A DNA stretch of 12,118 nt from Lachnospiraceae bacterium (GTDB lineage: Bacteria; Bacillota_A; Clostridia; Lachnospirales; Lachnospiraceae): contig JAILCT010000003.1 of NCBI GenBank assembly GCA_024690425.1, forward strand, positions 1 through 12,118, in the 5' to 3' direction. The notes under the pieces are model-generated. The model had not been told where the DNA came from, ran no database searches, and saw only the letters and a program-made list of their open reading frames with translations. A program made the translations under genes and the position numbers. Shown here piece after piece: positions 1-5,631 of the stretch (within the stretch, counting starts at the first letter, position 1; each line of letters opens with the position of its first letter).

Positions 1-26
1 GGTTTCTTAAGTTCAACCTTAGCCAT
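1..26 (-). CDS. rplJ: 50S ribosomal protein L10, 5' end only (window edge)
   Basis: Only the first eight codons are present, reading MAKVELKK, which is the typical N-terminus of bacterial L10. The start codon is preceded by a strong GGAGG ribosome binding site with seven bases between it and the ATG. Upstream lies a recognisable L10 leader and a consensus promoter. In the family, L10 anchors L7/L12 dimers to the ribosomal stalk, and L10(L12)4 represses its own mRNA. The identity rests on the N-terminus, the leader and the position downstream of rplK and rplA. The rest of the gene, and presumably rplL, rpoB and rpoC, lies outside the window. Confidence 0.9.
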
Positions 27-69
27 TTCTTTACCTCCTTTTAGTATTTGATGCCGAATAGAGGTATTC

Positions 70-107
70 AAAAAAATAAACCCCTTCCCGAAGAAACGGA
101 AAGAGGG
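70..107 (-). terminator. Attenuator terminator in the L10 leader
   Basis: On the minus strand a hairpin at 81-107 has an upper stem TTTCC/GGGAA and a lower stem CCC/GGG, separated by a small bulge. It is followed by TTTATTTTTTT (70-80). It lies between the L10-binding part of the leader and the rplJ ribosome binding site, so it would act as a conditional terminator rather than an end-of-gene one. Confidence 0.8.
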
Positions 108-195
108 TGTAATTATCAACTCTCTGATTCTCCTCGGCAGGCGATACGCTTACGCCCTACGGCACCTGCTGTCTTCGGCATGGTCTGACGACCGT
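70..195 (-). ncRNA. L10 ribosomal protein leader (autoregulatory 5' UTR of rplJ-rplL)
   Basis: Read on the minus strand from the predicted transcription start near 194, this RNA carries the conserved L10-leader segments CCGAAGACAGCAGGTGCC (around 159-178) and GCCTGCCGAGG (around 133-143). The two sides can pair (GCAGG/CCTGC). The family binds the L10(L12)4 complex. In Bacillus subtilis that binding controls a downstream terminator, and here a clear terminator hairpin follows at 70-107. Excess L10(L12)4 would therefore be expected to lower rplJL transcription. The match is by motif and position; the exact ends are estimated. Confidence 0.85.
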
Positions 196-200
196 TATTT

Positions 201-229
201 ACAATATCACTCAGCATCGCTTGTGTCAA
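201..229 (-). promoter_or_regulatory. SigA-type promoter of rplJ(-rplL)
   Basis: The minus strand has a perfect -35 box TTGACA (224-229), a 17-base spacer and a -10 box TATTGT (201-206). This predicts a start near 194, exactly at the 5' side of the L10 leader. It gives rplJ a transcription start independent of the rplK-rplA unit and of the lipoprotein gene just upstream. Confidence 0.8.
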
Positions 230-237
230 GTGTTTTT

Positions 238-296
238 TGAGGACACGGGGACGGTTCTTTTGTCTTCATGACAGAAGAACCGTCCCCGTGTCCTCA
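238..296. repeat. 59-bp near-perfect palindrome at the capA-like stop codon
   Basis: Two 27-base arms (238-264 and 270-296) are inverted copies with one mismatch, around a five-base TTCAT centre. The arms begin TGAGGACACGGGGACGG. The outer three bases of the right arm form the TGA stop codon of the lipoprotein gene. There is no T-tract on the minus-strand side, so it is not a canonical terminator for that gene. The GGGGACGGTTCT core resembles dispersed palindromic repeats that I recall from many bacterial genomes, some linked to REP-type transposases. That assignment is from memory and not checked. Confidence 0.8.
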
Positions 297-1685
297 TGTG
301 GCTGGCACTTCGGGTAAGGCCGGAGCCTCAGGTACAGCCGGTTCCTCGACTTTCTTCGAAGGTGAAGTATTCTGCCCGTTCTGAATATTATGATCTTCGG
401 ACGAAGGCGTGATATATCCGTCGGCATCGATCACAGCGTGGTTCGAGATCCCCTGCATGTAATTGAGTATCCATTCACGCTTCTCACCTTCTGCAAGGCG
501 GGTCTTGCAGTTCTCCTGGACACACGGAACAAACTGCAGGGACTTTATCGAGCAGTCGGTGTCAAGAGTAACCTTAAGGTATCCGGTATCTACGGTTTTG
601 GAATTGAACCAGAAGTTGCCCAGGGAATAGATCACCGGAATCCCGTCCACGTAATCGAGCCCCTGCAGGCAGTGGGGATGGGCACCGACTATAAGATCGG
701 CTCCTGCCGCAGCATATTTCTTCGCAAGGTCTCTCTGACTCGCTTCCACAAGATCTGTATTCTCACTCCCCCAGTGGACAAAGGCCACGCAGAAATCCGA
801 ATTGGCCTTGGCCTCTTCAATGACTTTCACATATCTTGTTGCATCAAGGGTCCGAAGGACTCCGGGCGAATCGGCCGTTGCTTCTTTTGTATCCGGATTG
901 GCGACACGTTCTATCTGTGTGGCCGCAGTGAATGATATGGTCTTACCGTTAATCTTAAAATAGGCCGGCTTACACGCTTCATCTATGTTCTTTCCGGCTC
1001 CCACGAAAGGTACCTTTGCTTCATTTAATATATCAACCGTGTCGATAAGGGCATCAGGTCCATGGTCATATGCGTGATTATTGGCAAGCCCCACTATGTC
1101 AACTCCCATTTCATGAAGTATGTTGACATTTTCGGGCTTGCTCCTGAAAGCATACTGCTTATCGGCTGTCGGAGTCCCCCTGTTGCTGTAGGGAAACTCA
1201 TTGTTGACCATCAGGATGTCCGCAGCCTTGATCCCATCCATTACCCGGGGAAGGATACAGTCATATATACCGCCCGACCGTTCCCTTAAGGCACTCATGT
1301 TGGAATAGCTGTCATGGAAGCAGATATCTCCCGCAAAAGCAAGAGTTATCTCGTCGGGTGAGGCTGCATGCATGGAATATATCTTGTTCACATCATCATA
1401 GATATCCTCTTCAACAGGCGGCTCTGCCTCAGGCATCTCTTCTGCCAAATCCACGGATACCGATATGACCGACGGATCATCGGTATTCAGTACGATCACG
1501 GGAGCTACGGTCGAATCATTGTCCTTCGTGATCACGATGGTATCATTCTCATCATCCCCCAAACCGGCAGACGACATGGCCGTATCAACAAATTCCTCCA
1601 TCATCTCGCAGCCTGTGAAAGTCATGCTTACGGCAACTATAATAACAATCGACAGTTTTTTTATTCTTGCTTTCATCATCATCAT
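294..1685 (-). CDS. CapA-family (poly-gamma-glutamate synthesis-like) lipoprotein
   Basis: Predicted 463-residue surface lipoprotein. The N-terminus has basic residues, a hydrophobic stretch (11-24) and a lipobox TFTGC with the acylated cysteine at residue 26. An acidic low-complexity linker (27-110) follows, then a CapA metallophosphoesterase-like domain (about 112-375). Its motifs are AGD (118-120), NNEF (161-164), ANNH (201-204), HWG (304-306), GAHPH (334-338) and SLGNF (354-358). The C-terminus is Pro/Glu-rich (447-463). I chose the ATG at 1685, the first of four consecutive ATGs, with AAAGG seven bases upstream; a TTG at 1691 is a poorer alternative. CapA proteins take part in poly-gamma-glutamate capsule export, but capBC partners are absent here, so the substrate is unknown. 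The gene sits between rplA and rplJ, which is unusual, and a terminator separates it from rplA. Confidence 0.85.
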   Translation of the reverse strand: MMMMKARIKKLSIVIIVAVSMTFTGCEMMEEFVDTAMSSAGLGDDENDTIVITKDNDSTVAPVIVLNTDDPSVISVSVDLAEEMPEAEPPVEEDIYDDVNKIYSMHAASPDEITLAFAGDICFHDSYSNMSALRERSGGIYDCILPRVMDGIKAADILMVNNEFPYSNRGTPTADKQYAFRSKPENVNILHEMGVDIVGLANNHAYDHGPDALIDTVDILNEAKVPFVGAGKNIDEACKPAYFKINGKTISFTAATQIERVANPDTKEATADSPGVLRTLDATRYVKVIEEAKANSDFCVAFVHWGSENTDLVEASQRDLAKKYAAAGADLIVGAHPHCLQGLDYVDGIPVIYSLGNFWFNSKTVDTGYLKVTLDTDCSIKSLQFVPCVQENCKTRLAEGEKREWILNYMQGISNHAVIDADGYITPSSEDHNIQNGQNTSPSKKVEEPAVPEAPALPEVPAT

Positions 1686-1747
1686 TATCAAACCTTTACA
1701 CTGTCATCTCCGCCAAGTTCGAAAACACCTCACTAAGTACTTTACAC

Positions 1748-1778
1748 AAAACAAGGGATGCGCAATGCACATCCCTTG
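1748..1778 (-). terminator. Rho-independent terminator after rplA
   Basis: On the minus strand a 12-bp stem (CAAGGGATGTGC pairing with GCGCATCCCTTG, with one G-U pair) has a three-base ATT loop. It is followed by TTTTGTG. It begins 33 bases after the rplA stop. The T-tract is short, so read-through into the lipoprotein gene is possible. Confidence 0.75.
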
Positions 1779-1811
1779 AAATATACCATATTATGATCAT
1801 TTTATGAAGTC

Positions 1812-2501
1812 TTAATACTTCGCGGTCGAAACCTTCACGCCGGGACCCATCGTAGGTGCGAGCACGATAGACCTTAAATACTGGCCCTTAAGTGTGCTGG
1901 GCTTAGCCTTAACGATAGCTTCCATAAGCGTATTGAAGTTCTCTGTAAGCTTCTCCTCAGAGAATGAAGCCTTACCAACGGGAACATGGATGATATTGGT
2001 CTTGTCAAGACGGTACTCGATCTTACCTGCCTTGATATCGTTAACTGCCTTGGTAACATCCATTGTTACGGTTCCTGCCTTGGGGTTGGGCATAAGTCCC
2101 TTGGGACCGAGCACCTTACCGAGACGACCTACGACACCCATCATATCAGGTGTTGCTACAACAACATCAAAGTCAAGCCATCCCTCATTCTGGATCTTGG
2201 GAATGAGCTCATCTCCTCCTACATGATCTGCTCCTGCTGCCTCTGCCTCAGCGAGCTTGTCGCCCTTGGCAAATACAAGAACCCTTGTTGTACGGCCTGT
2301 ACCGTTGGGAAGAACTACCGCGCCACGGATCTGCTGGTCTGCGTGACGTCCGTCACAACCTGTCCTTATATGGCACTCTATAGTCTCATCGAACTTAGCT
2401 GTTGCTGCCTTCTTAACCAGAGCGATCGCATCTGCAGGCTCATATAAGACTGACCTGTCTACCTGCTTGGCTGCTTCTGTATATTTCTTTCCGTGTTTCA
2501 T
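1812..2501 (-). CDS. rplA: 50S ribosomal protein L1
   Basis: Full-length L1 of 229 residues, the usual bacterial size. The N-terminus KHGKKY, the central segment [20 protein letters not shown] and the C-terminal [14 protein letters not shown] are strong family signatures. L1 binds helices 76-78 of 23S rRNA and forms the mobile L1 stalk near the E site. It also represses translation of its own operon by binding a mimic of the rRNA site in the mRNA; such a mimic is visible upstream of rplK at 2970-2994. The gene follows rplK by 17 bases with a GGGGG ribosome binding site, so the two are co-transcribed. A terminator lies immediately downstream. Confidence 0.97.
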   Translation of the reverse strand: MKHGKKYTEAAKQVDRSVLYEPADAIALVKKAATAKFDETIECHIRTGCDGRHADQQIRGAVVLPNGTGRTTRVLVFAKGDKLAEAEAAGADHVGGDELIPKIQNEGWLDFDVVVATPDMMGVVGRLGKVLGPKGLMPNPKAGTVTMDVTKAVNDIKAGKIEYRLDKTNIIHVPVGKASFSEEKLTENFNTLMEAIVKAKPSTLKGQYLRSIVLAPTMGPGVKVSTAKY

Positions 2502-2518
2502 TACTGTGACCCCCTATC

Positions 2519-2944
2519 CTATTCTTCCACAGTAACGCCCATGCTTCTGGCGGTACCTGCGATCATACTCATTGCTGCTTCCAATGATGCTGCGTTAAGA
2601 TCAGGCATCTTCATCTCGGCTATCTCCTGGAGCTTAGCCTTTGAAAGAGTTGCAACCTTGGTCTTGTTGGGTGTACCCGAACCTGACTTGATGTTGCATG
2701 CCTTCTTGATAAGAACTGCAGCGGGGGGAGTCTTCGTGATGAACGAAAAGCTCCTGTCTGCGTAAACCGTGATGACAACGGGGATAAGTACATCACCCTT
2801 GTCTGCTGTCTTTGCATTAAACTGCTTGGTGAACTCAACGATGTTTACACCATGCTGACCGAGAGCAGGTCCGACCGGAGGAGCCGGTGTAGCCTTGCCC
2901 GCAGGGATCTGCAGCTTAATGTAGCCTTCTACTTTCTTTGCCAT
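2519..2944 (-). CDS. rplK: 50S ribosomal protein L11
   Basis: Full-length L11 of 141 residues. Visible signatures are [20 protein letters not shown] (12-31), where the proline-rich segment is the thiostrepton-site helix, then GVNI, the central [10 protein letters not shown] and a C-terminal RNA-binding domain ending [11 protein letters not shown]11 binds the GTPase-associated region of 23S rRNA and is needed for stringent-response sensing by RelA-type proteins. The start has GGAGG nine bases upstream. The 110-base stretch to nusG is densely structured and appears to hold the L1 operator. The gene is co-transcribed with rplA. Confidence 0.97.
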   Translation of the reverse strand: MAKKVEGYIKLQIPAGKATPAPPVGPALGQHGVNIVEFTKQFNAKTADKGDVLIPVVITVYADRSFSFITKTPPAAVLIKKACNIKSGSGTPNKTKVATLSKAKLQEIAEMKMPDLNAASLEAAMSMIAGTARSMGVTVEE

Positions 2945-2969
2945 TTCTAAATCCTCCTATAATGTGGTC

Positions 2970-2994
2970 GTGGCGGGAACCATTTCCCTCCCAC
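2970..2994 (-). promoter_or_regulatory. Putative L1-binding translational operator of rplKA
   Basis: The minus-strand RNA folds as an outer helix GUGG (2994-2991) with CCAC (2973-2970), an asymmetric loop of GAG against CG, and an inner helix GGAA with UUCC closed by AUGG. The GUGGGAGG side and the loop architecture resemble the L1 site in 23S rRNA (the GGUGGGAGG strand of helix 76/77). The element ends 13 bases before the GGAGG of rplK, the place where L1 is known to repress in several bacteria. The assignment is by motif; binding has not been tested. Confidence 0.7.
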
Positions 2995-3046
2995 ATGCGC
3001 GCCCGAAAGCGCATCTATGTTCCAAACAGGTTAACCTGTGAAACAT
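2995..3046 (-). promoter_or_regulatory. Two hairpins preceding the L1 operator in the nusG-rplK spacer
   Basis: On the minus strand the first hairpin (3046-3017) pairs AUGUUUC with GGAACAU and ACAGG with CCUGU around a UUAA loop, with a two-base bulge. At the DNA level it contains a perfect 14-bp palindrome at 3026-3039. The second hairpin (3014-2995) pairs AUGCGC with GCGCAU around an eight-base loop. Neither is followed by a T-tract, so they are not terminators. They may be mRNA processing or stability elements, or extra parts of the L1 operator fold. Confidence 0.55.
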
Positions 3047-3054
3047 CAAATCAG

Positions 3055-3591
3055 TTATCTCTGCTTCGCTATTTCCGCAAAGCTTATCTCTACCGGTGTC
3101 TCTCTTCCGAACATCTCGACATTTATCGTAGCCGTCTGCTTGTTCATATCCATCCTCTGGACAACTCCGACAGTATCCTTCCATACTCCGGCAACAACGG
3201 ATACCGTATCGCCTTCAACAAAGTCAATATATACGTTCTCCGTCTTGATCCCGAGCGGCTTCATCTCAGCCTCGGAAAGCGGTACCGGCTTACTTCCCGG
3301 TCCCACGAACCCCGTTACTCCTCTGGTATTCCTTACCACATACCAGGTAACATCGTTCATTATCATATTTATAAGAACATAGCCGGGAAACATCTTCTTG
3401 GCTGTTGTCTTGCGTACACCGTTCTTAAGTTCGGTAACATCCTGCATGGGAACCCTGACCTCAAGGATCTCTTCTTCAAGATGTCTGTTTTCTATGGCCT
3501 TCTCTATATTGGCCTTAACCTTGTTCTCGTAGCCCGAATACGTATGGACCACATACCAGTTAGCTTCGGTACTGTTGTTAGTCTCTGACAT
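3055..3591 (-). CDS. nusG: Transcription elongation/antitermination factor NusG
   Basis: A 178-residue NusG. The NGN domain starts WYVVHTYSGYENKVK (12-26) and includes FPGYVLI (69-75), TWYVVRNTRGVTGFVG and the RNA polymerase-binding hydrophobic pocket. The KOW domain follows (about 123-175), starting DFVEGDTVSVV, somewhat degenerate at its usual GPF turn (AGVWKD here). NusG binds RNA polymerase behind the clamp and modulates pausing, termination and transcription-translation coupling. It follows secE by 11 bases with GGAGG upstream of the start, the standard secE-nusG pairing. It ends just before the structured rplK leader. Confidence 0.97.
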   Translation of the reverse strand: MSETNNSTEANWYVVHTYSGYENKVKANIEKAIENRHLEEEILEVRVPMQDVTELKNGVRKTTAKKMFPGYVLINMIMNDVTWYVVRNTRGVTGFVGPGSKPVPLSEAEMKPLGIKTENVYIDFVEGDTVSVVAGVWKDTVGVVQRMDMNKQTATINVEMFGRETPVEISFAEIAKQR

Positions 3592-3602
3592 ATCCGACCT
3601 CC

Positions 3603-3821
3603 TTACAGATTTATGATGAAATCAATGCCATACTGAAGACCCATATCAAGAACAGCGATAATAAGACCGACAACAAAAGAGATCAGAACAACTGCTATGG
3701 TCTGTTTCCTTACTTCATCCTTATTCGGCCATATTATCTTCTTATATTCTGCCTTCAGGCCCTTGAACCAGCTTCCGCTCTTCTTGGCGGCATTCTCAAC
3801 TGCATTCGTATTATCTGCCAT
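3603..3821 (-). CDS. secE: Preprotein translocase subunit SecE
   Basis: A 72-residue single-span SecE, the short form typical of Gram-positive bacteria. A polar N-terminus leads to the conserved amphipathic segment WFKGLKAEYKKIIWPNKDE (18-36), then V-R-K-Q and one transmembrane helix (about 41-62). SecE clamps SecY in the SecYEG protein-conducting channel. The ATG at 3821 has GAGGAG a few bases upstream. It lies 12 bases after rpmG and 11 before nusG, so all three are read as one mRNA. Confidence 0.96.
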   Translation of the reverse strand: MADNTNAVENAAKKSGSWFKGLKAEYKKIIWPNKDEVRKQTIAVVLISFVVGLIIAVLDMGLQYGIDFIINL

Positions 3822-3833
3822 GATAACTCCTCT

Positions 3834-3983
3834 TTATTTGGTTTCCTTATGCATTGTATGTCTCTTACAGAACCTGCAATACTTCTTGGTCTCCATCCTG
3901 TCGGGATGAGTCTTCTTATCCTTGGTTGTGTCGTAATTACGATTCTTGCACTCTGTACAGGCAAGTGTGATCCTTGTACGCAT
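3834..3983 (-). CDS. rpmG: 50S ribosomal protein L33
   Basis: A 49-residue L33 beginning [17 protein letters not shown] and ending with a [17 protein letters not shown] tail. Both zinc-binding pairs are present: CTEC (residues 9-12) and CRFC (36-39). This is therefore the zinc-containing (C+) form rather than a cysteine-less paralogue. The ATG at 3983 has an excellent TAAGGAGG six bases upstream. It is the first gene of the rpmG-secE-nusG unit, the normal Firmicutes order, and follows a near-consensus promoter at 4083-4111. Confidence 0.96.
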   Translation of the reverse strand: MRTRITLACTECKNRNYDTTKDKKTHPDRMETKKYCRFCKRHTMHKETK

Positions 3984-4013
3984 TGTATGCCTCCTTAGTA
4001 TTAAAAACTACAA

Positions 4014-4040
4014 TCGTGACAGCAAGCTCAAATGTCACGA
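4014..4040. promoter_or_regulatory. 8-bp inverted repeat in the rpmG 5' UTR
   Basis: TCGTGACA and TGTCACGA are perfect inverted copies separated by 11 bases, lying between the predicted transcription start (about 4076) and the rpmG ribosome binding site. In RNA it forms a stem with an 11-base loop. In DNA its size and spacing would also suit a dimeric regulator. No T-tract follows. Confidence 0.5.
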
Positions 4041-4050
4041 ATTATCGAAC

Positions 4051-4074
4051 AAAAAAATAAGAGCTGATGCTCCC
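4051..4074 (-). terminator. Terminator-like hairpin downstream of psd
   Basis: The minus strand reads GGGAGC, ATCA loop, GCTCTT: four Watson-Crick pairs plus two G-U pairs. TTATTTTTTT follows. It starts about 40 bases after the psd stop and fits an end-of-operon terminator for the phospholipid genes. The stem is weak, and the rpmG promoter lies between psd and this hairpin, so the hairpin would also fall at the very 5' end of the rpmG transcript. Confidence 0.6.
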
Positions 4075-4082
4075 GCCCGAGT

Positions 4083-4111
4083 ATAATAACATATGGCCGA
4101 CCGCACGTCAA
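4083..4111 (-). promoter_or_regulatory. SigA-type promoter of rpmG-secE-nusG
   Basis: The minus strand has -35 TTGACG (4106-4111), a 17-base spacer and -10 TATTAT (4083-4088), each one base off consensus. The predicted start is near 4076. The -35 box begins four bases beyond the psd stop codon. Confidence 0.75.
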
Positions 4112-4114
4112 TAC

Positions 4115-4942
4115 CTATTTTATGCAAGTCCGCCCTATCATCTCACCCATTATGACAGGTGTCTCTTTCGAGGAATCCACAAACTCCTTTATATCATCCC
4201 TGAGTCCGGTCCTTCCCTGCGGAATGAGCAGGATTATAGTGGAACCGCCGTACTCAAAATGCCCTTTTTCTTCTCCCCGGCACACCAGAGCGGAGGCTTC
4301 TTCCTCATTTACGATCCTTCCGACAAGCATGGCACCGACTTCCATCTGAACGCATCTCCCGAAATGATCGGTGTCAATGACAGAATAGTCCCTTGTGTTT
4401 TCGATAAAGACAGGATATTCAGATAAGGCAACCGGTCTTACAGTATGATACAGTCCGTCAATATGCCTGTTTTTATACTTCTTTCCCGAATCAAACCAAA
4501 CGTATCTGTGATAATGATCCACACAGAGTCTGAAGATCATGGCATATCCGTTCTTAAAATGATGTGCAAGCTTTTTATCATGAAGGAGGCTGCCTATGGA
4601 AAACCTGCTCTGTTTTACGTCAAGAACCGTATCGTCACTGATCTTATACACGCTTAGCAGGCCATCGCAGGGAGATACAAGGGCATTCGGATCTCTGTTG
4701 ATGATCCGCATTCCTTCCTTTATCCTTCTGCAGAAAAAATCATTAAAGCTTCCTATATCATCAAGTTCATAATCTTCAAGGCGGATCGAGTGATTTTTCG
4801 CAAAAGGCCCGATCAGTATCCTTGAAAAGCCACTGTCAAGAAGACGTCCCGACAGATCAGATACCGGTTTGCTCACAAGAGGCCTGAGAAGGATCCTTCC
4901 GGGTATTGTTTTATACAGAAAGTCAAGTATGTTCATGCCCAT
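4115..4942 (-). CDS. psd: Phosphatidylserine decarboxylase (pyruvoyl enzyme)
   Basis: A 275-residue Psd that converts phosphatidylserine to phosphatidylethanolamine at the membrane. The catalytic aspartate motif SPCDG (90-94, D93), the histidine motif DHYHR (142-146) and the self-cleavage site YGGST (231-235) are all present. Cleavage before Ser234 gives the pyruvoyl-bearing small subunit. The start is ambiguous: the ATG at 4942 overlaps the end of pssA by ten bases, while a second ATG at 4936 would form an ATGA overlap with the pssA stop. Either way translation is likely coupled, and no clear ribosome binding site is seen. It is the last gene of the flippase-pssA-psd operon. Confidence 0.95.
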   Translation of the reverse strand: MGMNILDFLYKTIPGRILLRPLVSKPVSDLSGRLLDSGFSRILIGPFAKNHSIRLEDYELDDIGSFNDFFCRRIKEGMRIINRDPNALVSPCDGLLSVYKISDDTVLDVKQSRFSIGSLLHDKKLAHHFKNGYAMIFRLCVDHYHRYVWFDSGKKYKNRHIDGLYHTVRPVALSEYPVFIENTRDYSVIDTDHFGRCVQMEVGAMLVGRIVNEEEASALVCRGEEKGHFEYGGSTIILLIPQGRTGLRDDIKEFVDSSKETPVIMGEMIGRTCIK

Positions 4943-5631
4943 ACCGTAAACGCCACTATAAAGGCGATAAACTCTATAAGACCTATGCCTACCATCACGG
5001 CAAGTCCCACCTTGCCCGGTTTTCTGACCTTGACATTAAGAAGGAACGCCATTGCCACCACAAGCATGACCAGAAAATAAATTCCGGTAAGATCCCATCT
5101 GGTCGTGTAATGGAGCAGCATCACAAGGGGAAATATCAAAGCCGCGGAAGTTACGGGAAGTCCTATGAAGTATGTGATCCCGGTTTCATTGGCCTCCTCG
5201 GTCCTTAAGTCGGATGTGGCATTAAAATACGCAAGCCTTATAAGGGCAGCCAGAACATAAAAGAGAGCTATGCCAAGGAAGATCATAAGGATCGAGAACC
5301 TTCCGTCATAATCACGTCTTCTTACTATCTCCGTAAATATCCCGCTTATTCGAAGCTGTGCGAGACCTATTGAAACGGGAAGTATACCAAAGCAGATAAG
5401 ATCTGCAAGCGAATCGATCTGGATGCCGAAGTTGACAGCCATCTCGGTCCTGTTCTTCTTGGTCCTTGCCACCTTGCCGTCAAATGCATCCATGATGCCC
5501 GAGACCATGAGGAAGAATATTCCGATGTCGGGATGTCCCACTCCTGTTACCGTGATGATAAAACCAAGCACTCCCGAAATAAGTGACAGGTAAGTTAAAA
5601 CCACAGTATAATCATAAACTCCTATCATCAT
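4933..5631 (-). CDS. pssA: CDP-diacylglycerol-serine O-phosphatidyltransferase
   Basis: A 232-residue integral membrane CDP-alcohol phosphatidyltransferase. It would join CDP-diacylglycerol and serine to make phosphatidylserine for the downstream decarboxylase. The family motif is seen at 48-77: D48, D51, G52, A55-R56, G69, D73 and D77. The AR-to-G spacing is 12 rather than the textbook 8, a four-residue insertion I believe occurs in other Clostridia. Six or so hydrophobic helices are visible. Two adjacent ATGs (5631 and 5628) follow GGAGG; I took the first, with ten bases of spacing. The start overlaps the upstream membrane gene by 20 bases, and psd overlaps its end. The serine specificity is inferred from the psd partner. 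Confidence 0.93.
   Translation of the reverse strand: MMIGVYDYTVVLTYLSLISGVLGFIITVTGVGHPDIGIFFLMVSGIMDAFDGKVARTKKNRTEMAVNFGIQIDSLADLICFGILPVSIGLAQLRISGIFTEIVRRRDYDGRFSILMIFLGIALFYVLAALIRLAYFNATSDLRTEEANETGITYFIGLPVTSAALIFPLVMLLHYTTRWDLTGIYFLVMLVVAMAFLLNVKVRKPGKVGLAVMVGIGLIEFIAFIVAFTVWA

Noticed and set aside
238..296. The 59-bp palindrome as a rho-independent terminator of the CapA-like gene.
   Set aside because: On the minus strand it is followed by TCAAAAAACAC, with no T-tract. The only T-run lies on the plus-strand upstream side.
390..935. A 181-codon plus-strand open frame opposite the CapA-like gene, and similar plus-strand frames across the minus-strand genes.
   Set aside because: They have no ribosome binding sites, no recognisable domains and low-complexity or antisense-like composition, while the opposite strand carries clear protein families.
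1686..1691. TTG at 1691 as start of the CapA-like gene.
   Set aside because: Four in-frame ATGs follow, and the first (1685) has AAAGG at an ideal seven-base distance; TTG would place the ribosome binding site one base away.
1780..1808. A TTCATA-17-TATATT promoter-like pair just after rplA that could drive the lipoprotein gene.
   Set aside because: The region is AT-rich so such matches are common, and the predicted start would fall inside the terminator hairpin. Support is too weak to annotate.
4933..5631. A four-residue insertion in the CDP-alcohol phosphotransferase motif as a sign of an inactive PssA.
   Set aside because: All the aspartates and the AR pair are intact, and I recall the same extended spacing in other Clostridia next to psd, so it looks like a normal subfamily feature.
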